A program made the position numbers and the translations under genes. 37,727 nt of DNA from a virus. How positions within the stretch are numbered: the stretch's first letter is position 1; each line of letters starts with the position of its first letter. This document shows positions 1 through 6,870 of this stretch, in pieces. Location of the stretch: the IMG/VR virus record IMGVR_UViG_3300044617_002125, positions 1 through 37,727 of that record. The stretch is one strand, 5' to 3'. The notes under the pieces are model-generated. The model did no database searches. It was not told where the DNA came from and saw only the letters and a program-made list of their open reading frames with translations.

Positions 1-1582
1 CGGTGGTGGTCAGTATAACACCGCGTCCGGTTTTTCCGCCACAGTCGGTGGTGGCTCGTTTAACACCGCGTCCAATATTTTCGCCACAGTCGGTGGTGGT
101 TCGACCAACACCGCATCCAGTGATTTCGCCACAGTCGGTGGTGGCGTGAGTAACACCGCGTCCAGTGAATACGCCACAGTCGGTGGTGGTCAGTATAACA
201 CCGCGTCCGGTCCTGTCGCCACAGTCGGTGGTGGTGAGGCTAACACCGTGTCCGGTCCTTACGCCACAGTCGGTGGTGGCTGGACTAACACCGCGTCCAA
301 TGAATTCGCCACAGTCGGTGGTGGTCACACTAACACCGCGTCCGGTCAATACGCCACAGTCGGTGGTGGTTTCACTAACACCGCGTCCGGTGCTGTCGCC
401 ACAGTCGCTGGTGGTCGGCAAAACTCCGCGTCTAATCAATACGCCACAGTCGGTGGTGGTCGGACTAACACCGCGTCCAATGAATACGCCACAGTCGGTG
501 GTGGCTGGGCTAACACTGCTATTGGTGGATACTCCACAGTCGCTGGTGGTATAATTAACACCGCGTCCGGTTCTTTCACCACAGTCGGTGGTGGTCAGGC
601 TAACACCGCGTCCAGTAGTTTCGCCGCAGTTGGTGGTGGCGTGGGTAACACCGCGTCCGGTCCTTACACCACAGTCGGTGGTGGTCAATTCAACGATGCT
701 ATTGGTGGATACGCCACAGTCGCTGGTGGTTCAACCAACACCGCGTCCAGTGAATACGCCACAGTCGCTGGTGGTCGGCAAAACTCCGCGTCCAGTGATT
801 ACACCACAGTCGCTGGTGGTCGGAATAACACCGCGTCTAATCAATACGCCACAGTCGGTGGCGGTAATTTTAACAAAGCGTCCAATAGTAACGCCACAGT
901 CGGTGGTGGCGGGGCTAACACCGCGTCCGGTCCTTATGCCACAGTCGGTGGCGGACTGTCTAACTTCGCATCCGTTAGTTACGCCACAGTCGGTGGTGGT
1001 TATTTAAACACCGCGTCCGGTGAATTCGCCACAGTCGGTGGTGGCGTGACTAACACTGCTATTGGTGGATACGCCACAGTCGCTGGTGGCTGGGCTAACA
1101 CCGCGTCCAATCAATTCGCCACTGTAGTTGGTGGGCGTTACGCCATAGCCGACCGATATGGTATGCAAGCCTACGCAGCCGGAAGATTTGTAAACAATGG
1201 TGATGCTCAAATATCAACATTTGTATTGCGTAACGCTACATCAAATAATACTGCAACTACATTATTACTTGATGGTAACTCTCAACGTTTAACTATATCA
1301 GATAATGAAATACTTGCATTTACTGCAACAATTTGTGGTACGCGTGAAGGATTGGCAGATCAGTCAATGTTTGTTAGACGCGGTATTATTAAAAGAGTTG
1401 GTGGAACAACAAGTATAGTTGGATCTGTACAAACAATCGGAACAGATATAACAGCCGCTGGGACAAGTGTATCACTAACAGCGGACACATTAAATAACGC
1501 ACTCCAAATAGATGTTGTTGGGGTCGCTGGTGAAAACTGGCGCTGGGTTGCGCGAGTCGAGGCGGTTGAAATAGCATATTAA
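1..1582 (+). CDS. Repeat-rich phage fibre/adhesin protein, 5'-partial
   Basis: The frame is open from base 2, so the gene begins before the window; 526 residues are visible. About 375 residues are 25 tandem 15-residue units (consensus TVGGG-x-x-NTAS-x-x-x-A), similar to the YadA/Hia-type head repeats in trimeric adhesins and phage fibres, and expected to form a trimeric beta-solenoid shaft. The last ~145 residues (starting near YAIADRYGMQ, with GRFVNNGDAQ, then a TTLLLDG strand region, ending NWRWVARVEAVEIAY) resemble the C-terminal domain recurrent in aquatic phage fibres. The repeats are GC-rich with near-identical DNA, while the C-terminal 450 bp is AT-rich like the rest of the window, so the shaft probably grew by recent duplication. 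Internal GTG codons such as the one at 146 are valines, not starts. Attachment protein is the likely role; which virion part carries it is unknown. Confidence 0.85.
   Translation, partial: GGGQYNTASGFSATVGGGSFNTASNIFATVGGGSTNTASSDFATVGGGVSNTASSEYATVGGGQYNTASGPVATVGGGEANTVSGPYATVGGGWTNTASNEFATVGGGHTNTASGQYATVGGGFTNTASGAVATVAGGRQNSASNQYATVGGGRTNTASNEYATVGGGWANTAIGGYSTVAGGIINTASGSFTTVGGGQANTASSSFAAVGGGVGNTASGPYTTVGGGQFNDAIGGYATVAGGSTNTASSEYATVAGGRQNSASSDYTTVAGGRNNTASNQYATVGGGNFNKASNSNATVGGGGANTASGPYATVGGGLSNFASVSYATVGGGYLNTASGEFATVGGGVTNTAIGGYATVAGGWANTASNQFATVVGGRYAIADRYGMQAYAAGRFVNNGDAQISTFVLRNATSNNTATTLLLDGNSQRLTISDNEILAFTATICGTREGLADQSMFVRRGIIKRVGGTTSIVGSVQTIGTDITAAGTSVSLTADTLNNALQIDVVGVAGENWRWVARVEAVEIAY
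2..1126 (+). repeat. 25 tandem 45-bp coding repeats of the fibre shaft
   Basis: Twenty-five in-frame 45-bp units run from the window edge to 1126, followed by a degenerate 26th. Each carries a nearly fixed 17-base core (GCCACAGTCGGTGGTGG) and variable positions that change residues 6-7 and 13-14 of the unit. Two subtypes are visible: GGG units and AGG units (GCTGGTGGT, for example 403, 538 and 718). A composite block (NTAIGGY followed by AGG) recurs three times, as expected from unequal recombination. Confidence 0.95.
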
Positions 1583-1606
1583 ATAAATTAAATAAAAACA
1601 AATAGA

Positions 1607-1639
1607 AAAAGACCACTGCTAGCGCGGTGGTCTTTTTTT
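1607..1639 (+). terminator. Intrinsic terminator after the fibre gene
   Basis: A 10-bp stem (AAAAGACCAC at 1607-1616 with GTGGTCTTTT at 1627-1636), a 10-nt loop and a T run to 1639, beginning 24 nt after the fibre stop codon. The A tract on the left arm could also let it work in reverse. Confidence 0.9.
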
Positions 1640-1702
1640 ATATATTAAATTAATTTAAATAAAGCAACAAACTAAACAAAACGAAAAAACGAAAAGAAAA
1701 AG

Positions 1703-1734
1703 AAAACCCGCACCGATTGCATAGTGCGGGTTTT
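1703..1734 (-). terminator. Bidirectional intrinsic terminator between convergent genes
   Basis: An 11-bp perfect stem (AAAACCCGCAC at 1703-1713 with GTGCGGGTTTT at 1724-1734). On the minus strand a T-rich tract follows, so it would end the minus-strand transcript of the 1762-2043 gene. On the plus strand TTTTAATTTTT follows, so it also backs up the fibre terminator. Confidence 0.85.
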
Positions 1735-1761
1735 AATTTTTAATTTAATTTTATTCGCTTA

Positions 1762-2043
1762 TTAAGCGCGCTCAACAATTGCGCCGTCTTTCAATACTGG
1801 CATTTTGCCTTCGCGTCTAAGAGCAATAAACGCATTAACTTGATCTTCGGTAAGTTCGACTTCAGTAAGTTCTTGATGTGCTGAAAGCTTGCTGACAAAT
1901 TCGGCGGAGTGCTTTTCATGACTCAAAGCCATAAGAAGCCCGTCTTTGTTAACAAGCACGTGTTTTGGAAGAAATTTTTTTCTTTCTTCTTCTAGTTTTT
2001 CTTTTAATGATTCCAATGATTCTGTTTTGTTTTCTGTTTCCAT
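1762..2043 (-). CDS. Small hypothetical protein with a coiled-coil start
   Basis: 93 residues, not recognised. Residues 3-25 are Glu/Lys-rich and likely coiled coil (ESLESLKEKLEEERKKF). The middle (KHVLVNKDGLLMALSHEKHS) and the end (FIALRREGKMPVLKDGAIVERA) look like a small globular domain. It is the last gene before the convergent terminators. Four TAAAA tandem copies lie directly upstream of the ATG on the coding strand, with no clear ribosome binding site. Its place beside the fibre gene is the only hint of a structural or assembly role. Confidence 0.7.
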   Translation of the reverse strand: METENKTESLESLKEKLEEERKKFLPKHVLVNKDGLLMALSHEKHSAEFVSKLSAHQELTEVELTEDQVNAFIALRREGKMPVLKDGAIVERA

Positions 2044-2144
2044 AGTTTTATTTTATTTTATTTTATTGTTTTGGTTTAAATATATTTAAATCTATTGTAA
2101 TTAATACACGCGAATCGCATAAAAGCGCGCGTTTTTTATGTATT

Positions 2145-2720
2145 TTAAATTATTTGAACTCTTTTAAAAATATATCCTTTGTGGGACTTTCTTTGCCCGC
2201 GCAAACAATCGTATACTTTAGAAGATGAAAGCCCAAAATTTTCCAATGCAGTCATTCCTTTTAGGGTTTGTATCAATTTGCCGTCTTTATAAATTTCAAT
2301 AGCTCCTTTATAGCCATGATTATTTTCACCGGTTTTGAATTCAGATTCATCAAGCAAGTTGTTGTTTTTTGCATGTAGATAATTTTCGTAAGCACTAGTC
2401 CATTCCAAATTGCGAATCCTGTTGTCGGATTTTATACCATTTTTATGGTTTACTACCTTTTTTCCATATGGATTTGGAATATATTGAATAGCTACCAGTC
2501 TATGAATTGTTTTGTGCATTCCTTTTATTTTTCCGTTTATATTGCCATATAAAAAAACAGCAAAATACTCGCGCCCTTTGTGCCCGTACAAGCTAATAGT
2601 TTTATTTTTTTGAGTTATCTTGTTCCTGACTTCAGCGTAAGGAACTGTATCTGTAGTCCTGATCTCGTAGCGGCCCTCGTAACCTATAATATCCGACCAC
2701 TCCTTGGCGCTATTGTTCAT
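2145..2720 (-). CDS. NUMOD4/HNH homing-type endonuclease
   Basis: 191 residues with three recognisable parts. A NUMOD4 motif (EWSDIIGYEGRYEI, residues 7-20) is followed by an HNH nuclease core: H73 in IHRLVA, the N91-H92 pair in NHKNG, N100 and the NLEW-x5-N tail (104-113). A C-terminal NUMOD1-like DNA-binding segment (IEIYKDGKLIQTLKGM onward, about 141-186) completes it. This is the architecture of free-standing phage homing endonucleases. It lies next to an intron-bearing tRNA cluster but outside the intron, so any link with intron mobility is inference. A promoter overlaps the tRNA-Arg 3' end just upstream. Catalytic residues appear complete. Confidence 0.92.
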   Translation of the reverse strand: MNNSAKEWSDIIGYEGRYEIRTTDTVPYAEVRNKITQKNKTISLYGHKGREYFAVFLYGNINGKIKGMHKTIHRLVAIQYIPNPYGKKVVNHKNGIKSDNRIRNLEWTSAYENYLHAKNNNLLDESEFKTGENNHGYKGAIEIYKDGKLIQTLKGMTALENFGLSSSKVYDCLRGQRKSHKGYIFKRVQII

Positions 2721-2734
2721 ATGTGTTTTATTAT

Positions 2735-2750
2735 ATTATATATTTTTAAG

Positions 2751-2762
<12 letters not shown>
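2735..2762 (-). promoter_or_regulatory. Sigma70-like promoter for the HNH gene, inside tRNA-Arg
   Basis: On the minus strand: -35 TTGAGA (2757-2762), 16-bp spacer, -10 TATAAT (2735-2740). The ATG at 2720 lies 14 nt past the -10. The -35 box is supplied by the T-arm and acceptor sequence of the tRNA-Arg gene, so the nuclease could be transcribed separately from the tRNAs. Confidence 0.55.
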
Positions 2763-2827
<65 letters not shown>

Positions 2828-2844
2828 TTTTTTTATATTTAAAA

Positions 2845-3140
2845 TGGTGGCCCCGGAGGGATTCGAACCCCCAACCAATCGGTTATGCTTACCACTATAG
2901 CTTTCGCTACCTTTTAAGTTTGTAGTCTGGACTTTATCTTCGCCATTGCTTTTGCTTTAGGCGCGCTCCGTTAAGTCTCTACACCTTCCTCTTCCGAGGC
3001 TTGGCTCGGTGTTGCCAGTTCAAAGGGTTCACCGAATTTGAAGCGTTCCAATTATGAATTTCTTCATAACCGACCCATGAGAAGATTATTCATCTCCTTT
3101 CTATTTAAGCCGACTGCTCTAACCATTGAGCTACAAGGCC
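2845..3140 (-). tRNA. tRNA (anticodon CAT, probably Ile2) split by a group I intron
   Basis: The 5' exon (3108-3140, 33 nt) supplies the acceptor GGCCTTG, the D arm and anticodon stem GTCGG plus loop bases C32-T33. The 3' exon (2845-2887, 43 nt) begins CATAA and gives stem CCGAT, T arm, acceptor CGGGGCC, A73 and encoded CCA. Joined, they form a 76-nt tRNA with loop CTCATAA, anticodon CAT and all stems closed (G-U pairs tolerated). The GGCC/GGCC acceptor ends and D arm resemble lysidine-type tRNA-Ile2 more than initiator tRNA, which would show a C1-A72 mismatch and G-rich anticodon stem. Elongator Met remains possible. If it is Ile2, it reads AUA after TilS modification by the host. Confidence 0.9.
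2888..3107 (-). ncRNA. Group I self-splicing intron in the tRNA anticodon loop
   Basis: 220 nt between T33 and C34 of the tRNA, ending in the required G. The intron contains an ATG-GGTCGG guide (about 3070-3078): GGTCGG pairs with the 5' exon end CGGCT, placing a G opposite the splice-site T (P1), and ATG pairs with the 3' exon start CAT (P10). A P2-like hairpin TTATGAA-GAAA-TTCATAA follows. The conserved core reads ACTGGCAACACC, GAGCCAAGCC, GGTGTAGAGACT and AAGATAAAGTCC (P7 pairing AGACT with AGTCC), then a GTAGC-GAAA-GCTA hairpin (P9). This closely resembles the IC3 introns of bacterial tRNA genes. No reading frame of note lies inside. Confidence 0.9.
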
Positions 3141-3153
3141 CTGTTTCTGAAAT

Positions 3154-3247
3154 TGGTGCAAGGTGCAGGAATCGAACCTGCGCTCGGTCCACATCTAGGA
3201 CACACGAGGTATAAGCTCGTCGGTACTTCCAGTTATACGAACCTTGC
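3154..3247 (-). tRNA. Class II tRNA with anticodon TAT (unusual)
   Basis: 94 nt with a perfect acceptor stem (GCAAGGT/ACCTTGC), A73 and encoded CCA. The anticodon stem ACGAG/CTCGT encloses CTTATAC, giving anticodon TAT (AUA, Ile). The variable region is 22 nt with a GTCC/GGAC stem, a class II feature of Leu, Ser or Tyr tRNAs and not of Ile. Two nucleotides instead of one separate the D stem from the anticodon stem. The amino acid carried is therefore uncertain. The T arm GCAGG-TTCGATT-CCTGC is normal, so this looks like a working tRNA and not a pseudogene. Confidence 0.8.
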
Positions 3248-3290
3248 ATATATTGTTTATAGTATATTTTTAAGTTTTGTAAAGATTTTT

Positions 3291-3381
3291 TGGTAGTCGA
3301 GGCCGGATTCGAACCGGCAGTGTTTACCGCTTGGGTATAAGCTCTTAAGGCTCATGTGTTTCGCCAATTTCACCACTCGAC
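3291..3381 (-). tRNA. tRNA-Leu (anticodon TAA), CCA encoded
   Basis: 91-nt class II tRNA. The acceptor GGTCGAG/CTCGACT pairs with a G1-T72 wobble, followed by A73 and CCA. Anticodon stem TGAGC/GCTTA closes the loop CTTAAGA, anticodon TAA, for the UUA codon. The variable arm has a TACC/GGTA stem; the T arm is GCCGG-TTCGAAT-CCGGC. It is first in the tRNA cluster, directly behind the promoter. Confidence 0.93.
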
Positions 3382-3436
3382 CATATTTTCAAATATCTAT
3401 TCCAGTTTGTATAGGACTGGAAACCTTATGCTGCTT

Positions 3437-3464
3437 ATAATACATATTTTTATAGTTGTGTCAA
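3437..3464 (-). promoter_or_regulatory. Consensus sigma70-type promoter of the tRNA cluster
   Basis: On the minus strand: -35 TTGACA (3459-3464), 16-bp spacer, -10 TATTAT (3437-3442). Transcription would start near 3430, about 50 nt before tRNA-Leu, and run through all four tRNAs. It matches the promoters at 11990 and 15265, suggesting use of the host housekeeping polymerase. Confidence 0.8.
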
Positions 3465-3483
3465 TTTTTTTCTGAAAAATCCA

Positions 3484-3510
3484 ATTATATATATTTTTTA
3501 TATATATAAT
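3484..3510. repeat. AT-only inverted repeat between divergent units
   Basis: Perfect 11-bp arms (ATTATATATAT at 3484-3494, ATATATATAAT at 3500-3510) around TTTTT. It sits between the tRNA promoter (minus) and the glycosyltransferase start at 3533 (plus). It may be an operator, a cruciform or simply low complexity. TATAAT boxes at 3505 and 3522 could serve the plus-strand gene, but no good -35 is seen. Confidence 0.6.
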
Positions 3511-3532
3511 AATTGTATTTCTATAATAGAAT

Positions 3533-4600
3533 ATGCAAGATTATATATTGGTCCCCCATTTTTATAGATTAAATTGGGCGCGCCAAATGAGCGAGTTTTT
3601 AATGTCGTATGATGCGTTTGCTTTTGTTGGCGATAAACCACCGCTATTTGGCAACTATTCAAAAGCGCAAAAAATAAGGGATTTATATTTAAATAATTTA
3701 CTTGATGATGTTAAAATTAAAGAAAAAAAGAATTTATTTTTCGTAAACTTAAACGATTATATATACTTTAGTAGAAGACGCGAATTGCGTGATAAATTTA
3801 ATATTTATGGGTTTATGCGCGGAAGCAGGTTTTTTGATAGCGAGCCTGGCAACGGATCTTTCAGAAAAGATCAACTTGAAGAAATGTTACAGTTGGAAAA
3901 AGAGTCGCTATTGAGCGTTGATGGGTTGTTTCTAGGTTCAAACTCATTTAAAAGCTTTTTATGCTCAAAAATAGATGGATTGAATAGTGTTCCAACAAAG
4001 GTTGTCGGCATCCCGATATTTACCGAACCTCGAAAAGTTTCTAAAAATGAAAAAAATAAAGATTTGATTTTATGGAATCACCGATTGCAGAAACAAAAAA
4101 ATCCTTGGGTTCTGTTTCTCTTGCACGAAGAATTGCGGCGCAAAATAGCTATTTGCACTCCAGAAGCTCTGAGTGCAGCCTACTCGAATGAAATGAAACA
4201 AAATGAGAAAATATTTTATTCGATAACAAGAGACAATGGAAAAAGAAGACCAGATTATCTTAAGACACTTGAAAAAGCCAGCTTTGTTTTGAGTTTTGCG
4301 CAACACGAAACCTGGGGAAACAGTATGATAGAGGGTGTGATGTACGGCTGCATTCCAATAGCGCCAAACGGTGAACTTTGTTCCTATAAAGAGCTTTTTC
4401 CTAAAGAATTCATATACAACGGATCATTTTTAAATAAAAAAAATAAAACAAAAGAAGACATTATAAAAGATGTCGACAAGTTCTCCCAGTATCTCTTAAA
4501 CTTTATAAAAGAGGATTATACTGATTTGCTGATAGAAACCCAGTCACTCCTTTGGAGCCGATTCAATAGCGCGAATTGGCTCAAAAATTTGGTGCTTTAA
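3533..4600 (+). CDS. GT-B-like glycosyltransferase (GT4 type)
   Basis: 355 residues. The C-terminal half looks like a GT-B nucleotide-sugar-binding domain: LILWNHRLQKQKNP (178-191), then LEKASFVLSFAQHETWGNSMIEG split around residues 246-268, with E259 and E267 in an EX7E-like arrangement, and GCIPIAP (272-278). The N-terminal half (ILVPHFYRLNW onward) would be the acceptor domain. Possible targets are modified DNA bases, virion proteins or cell-wall glycans. It is one of only two plus-strand genes and starts opposite the tRNA operon; its last 57 bp overlap a convergent gene. A second GT-B-like gene lies 0.9 kb beyond. No clear ribosome binding site is seen before the ATG. Confidence 0.75.
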   Translation: MQDYILVPHFYRLNWARQMSEFLMSYDAFAFVGDKPPLFGNYSKAQKIRDLYLNNLLDDVKIKEKKNLFFVNLNDYIYFSRRRELRDKFNIYGFMRGSRFFDSEPGNGSFRKDQLEEMLQLEKESLLSVDGLFLGSNSFKSFLCSKIDGLNSVPTKVVGIPIFTEPRKVSKNEKNKDLILWNHRLQKQKNPWVLFLLHEELRRKIAICTPEALSAAYSNEMKQNEKIFYSITRDNGKRRPDYLKTLEKASFVLSFAQHETWGNSMIEGVMYGCIPIAPNGELCSYKELFPKEFIYNGSFLNKKNKTKEDIIKDVDKFSQYLLNFIKEDYTDLLIETQSLLWSRFNSANWLKNLVL

Positions 4601-4894
4601 GTTTTCAATTTCTTCCGCAAAAATATTTGCTACGTTTTCGTTTCTCAAATATAAAAAGCGCGAGATTGTTTTGAATAAAACGTCCCCAGAGAAATGCAAT
4701 AAATTTTCATCATTTTCAAAAATATTTTTAATTTCCTCGTGTTGAAACACAAGGTCTTTTAAATTTCTTGAAAAATCGTAAATAATTTTGTCATCGACTT
4801 TTTGTTTTTTTGATAGCAGATTTTTTACGCTTGGGTTTATCGACGAGCTTATTTTTAGTAGAATTGCTTCTAGGTTTTCTTTTTTTTGTTCCAT
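4544..4894 (-). CDS. Hypothetical protein overlapping both neighbours
   Basis: 116 residues, unrecognised, mostly predicted helix with charged surfaces (FSRNLKDLVFQHEEIKNIFE, VANIFAEEIENLKHQIFEPI). Its 5' end overlaps 104 bp of the upstream same-strand gene and its 3' end overlaps 57 bp of the convergent glycosyltransferase, which is much overlap for this genome. No other ATG lies in frame downstream and no ribosome binding site is evident, so the start may be wrong. Confidence 0.5.
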   Translation of the reverse strand: MEQKKENLEAILLKISSSINPSVKNLLSKKQKVDDKIIYDFSRNLKDLVFQHEEIKNIFENDENLLHFSGDVLFKTISRFLYLRNENVANIFAEEIENLKHQIFEPIRAIESAPKE

Positions 4895-5486
4895 TTTTTG
4901 TAGTTTTTTTTATGGTTTTTTTAAATCTTATTTTGCTTAAAATTTTTTCTACTTCATCAAAAAGAATATTGTTTCTCGTTTGACCAAACGAGTTTTTATC
5001 AAACTCATTAATTTTCAACATAGTCCATGTTGTCATTAATTTAAGAATAAGCTCAGGAGTGGACTCAAATCCTACTTCAACTGCATCAAATATTTGCTTG
5101 TCGTGATTTGAGGGGGTAAATAAATCGCTGATTGAGTTGATAAAATCAATTATTTCTTGTCTTGAAAAGAAGCCGAAAACAGGTTTTGAGTAAATTAAAT
5201 CTGATCTTCCTACCTTATAAAAAGTTTGAAAGAAAAAATATTCAAGCCCGTTGTAGTTTTCTTCGTTTATTTTAAAAGAATAGCAAATATAAAAAAAATT
5301 AGAAGCTGATACGATTTTATTGCACTCTTCGTTTGTTATGTTTTTTAGATTTTTCCCATTTTTAATTTGTTCTATTAAACTATAAGCCAAATTTTTACCA
5401 CACGATAATGGTTGATTGGGGCAAAACGCAAAATTAAATGTAGATATTTTTGTATCCAATAGAGCCAGCTTTTGTTTATAATTCAT
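4791..5486 (-). CDS. Hypothetical protein with a Lys/Arg-rich tail
   Basis: 231 residues, not recognised. The first ~185 residues look globular with many aromatics (FFYICYSFKINEEN, FFFQTFYKVGRSD). From about residue 187 the protein becomes a strongly basic, low-complexity tail (KKTIKKTTKNGTKKRKPRS, then KPKRKKSAIKKTKSR), which may bind nucleic acid. The tail region is also read in another frame by the next gene, so part of its composition may be constrained by that overlap. It overlaps the upstream glycosyltransferase by 11 bp and lies between two glycosyltransferases. Confidence 0.65.
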   Translation of the reverse strand: MNYKQKLALLDTKISTFNFAFCPNQPLSCGKNLAYSLIEQIKNGKNLKNITNEECNKIVSASNFFYICYSFKINEENYNGLEYFFFQTFYKVGRSDLIYSKPVFGFFSRQEIIDFINSISDLFTPSNHDKQIFDAVEVGFESTPELILKLMTTWTMLKINEFDKNSFGQTRNNILFDEVEKILSKIRFKKTIKKTTKNGTKKRKPRSNSTKNKLVDKPKRKKSAIKKTKSR

Positions 5487-6846
5487 AAATAGTTTCTTTT
5501 GTTTGGGTTTTATCTTTCACTCCGTCGATAAATAAAAGTCTCCACCTGATTTTTTGAAAGTTACTATTGCAATGAAAACTCCATAGTGAATTTATCATAT
5601 CTTTTTTTGAAATATTTTTTTGCTTATTAATTAAATCCAATACTTTATCATATTTAGCAGGGGCCGAATTACCTAATCTATTTTTTATTGATTTGATTAT
5701 TTTTTTATTGAAAATAGAGTCGTCGGGTTTAAATAATTCTTCGATAAGCGGATCCAATACAATATTTTCTGTCGTTAACTTGTCACTGTCTAAGAGATTT
5801 ATTATTTTATTTTTTAAATCAGATTCATCTTTATGGAAAAACGAGTCGCTATTTGAATGTTTTTTGAACATATCTAAATAGACTTCACGCTCTGGTATTA
5901 GCGTATAGCAACCATTATATATTGCATCGAGCGCCGCCATATTCCAAGTAGAATATCCTTTATGATTACATATCGCAAAATGCGATACCTTCATCAAATA
6001 TCCATAGTTTTCAAATGGTACTTGTTTAACGTGTACAAATGGATAATTTTTTGCCAGCCTTGAACTTTCTTTATTTGATTCATCGGTCATCCATAACACA
6101 AAGTCTTTTCTTTGTTGATATATTTCGGATAACAGTTTGACAACCTTTTGCCATTGCGTAGTCTGGTTGAGTCTATGGTTAAATAGTATTATTTTTTTAT
6201 TTTCGAATTCTGAAATATCGAATGGTTTGTCTCCAAATTTAGTAGCAGCTGGTTTGAAATATAAAACTTTTTCATCTTTAATTTCACTAAAATCAAAGCC
6301 TTGGTCGCCAAATCTTTCAAGGAACTCTTTTTTGAAAAGACTAAGCGCGTATTCGTTGTGAAAACATGAAAAATCAGAAGCTATAAAGCCTTCCATTTCT
6401 CTATAAAAATACCCACCAAGATCTTCGCCAAACTTTCTTGATTCAGAACAATCTATCCAGTGGTAAAAATTTAATATTATAGGCTTTTCTCTTTTTGCGG
6501 TGTCAAATAGTGTCCTTAAGGATGCCGAAGTCTCTGGTTGATTATTTATAATAAAATCAATATCAGTTGTGTATGGGAAATAATCTAATATCTGTTTGCC
6601 ATAAAAATCATATCTATTTCTATGTATACTGGTGGGATATTGATATGGTACAAATTCTATATTTGGGTGGGCATCTTTAAACCAATCTTGCTCTTTATTT
6701 TTATTTTTAATAATTTGCTCTGGAACGAGCCAATAAAACCTGTAGTCTTGCGGAAAACTTTTAAGCAATTGTTTTGTATATAAAAATCCACTGTCTTTAT
6801 AGAAGTAAAATTTTTTACTTATCTTGTCAATGACAAGCGGATTCAT
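5476..6846 (-). CDS. Second GT-B-like glycosyltransferase
   Basis: 456 residues from ATG 6846. A start at 6867 is possible, but AAGGGG lies 10 nt before the 6846 ATG. GT-B features: IILFNHRLNQTTQW (about 219-232), LWMTDES after a long helix, PFENYGYLMKVSHFAIC, NHKGYSTWN (294-302) and ALDAIYNGCYTLIP (305-318). The FNHR motif matches WNHR in the 3533-4600 protein, so the two are probably distant relatives. The N-terminal half (YWLVPEQIIK, INNQPETSASLRT, FYHWIDCSES) would bind the acceptor. A dCMP deaminase gene lies 24 bp upstream, so base hypermodification is one possible job; glycosylating virion or host surface is another. Confidence 0.75.
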   Translation of the reverse strand: MNPLVIDKISKKFYFYKDSGFLYTKQLLKSFPQDYRFYWLVPEQIIKNKNKEQDWFKDAHPNIEFVPYQYPTSIHRNRYDFYGKQILDYFPYTTDIDFIINNQPETSASLRTLFDTAKREKPIILNFYHWIDCSESRKFGEDLGGYFYREMEGFIASDFSCFHNEYALSLFKKEFLERFGDQGFDFSEIKDEKVLYFKPAATKFGDKPFDISEFENKKIILFNHRLNQTTQWQKVVKLLSEIYQQRKDFVLWMTDESNKESSRLAKNYPFVHVKQVPFENYGYLMKVSHFAICNHKGYSTWNMAALDAIYNGCYTLIPEREVYLDMFKKHSNSDSFFHKDESDLKNKIINLLDSDKLTTENIVLDPLIEELFKPDDSIFNKKIIKSIKNRLGNSAPAKYDKVLDLINKQKNISKKDMINSLWSFHCNSNFQKIRWRLLFIDGVKDKTQTKETIYEL

Positions 6847-6870
6847 AAAAATAAGACCCCTTAACATAAA

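Noticed and set aside
165-1007. Long open frames in another plus-strand frame and a minus-strand frame across the fibre repeats
   Set aside because: The 45-bp unit happens to lack stops in these frames, so they repeat with the array; the protein is low-complexity and the real frame ends in a recognisable C-terminal domain.
2-1126. CRISPR-like array
   Set aside because: Units are contiguous, in coding phase and lack unique spacers; the same holds for the 33751-34542 array.
2100-2144. Terminator after the HNH gene
   Set aside because: ACGCG/CGCGT pairing is only 5 bp and the T run is on the plus strand, where no gene ends; too weak to call.
2845-3247. Reassignment of AUA codons
   Set aside because: Two possible AUA-reading tRNAs raised it, but ATA is used at positions where Ile is expected (for example in the HNH motif NHKNGIK), so a code change is not supported.
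3064-3249. Open frame over the tRNA cluster
   Set aside because: Lies across the split CAT tRNA and the class II tRNA, which explain the sequence; no coding features.
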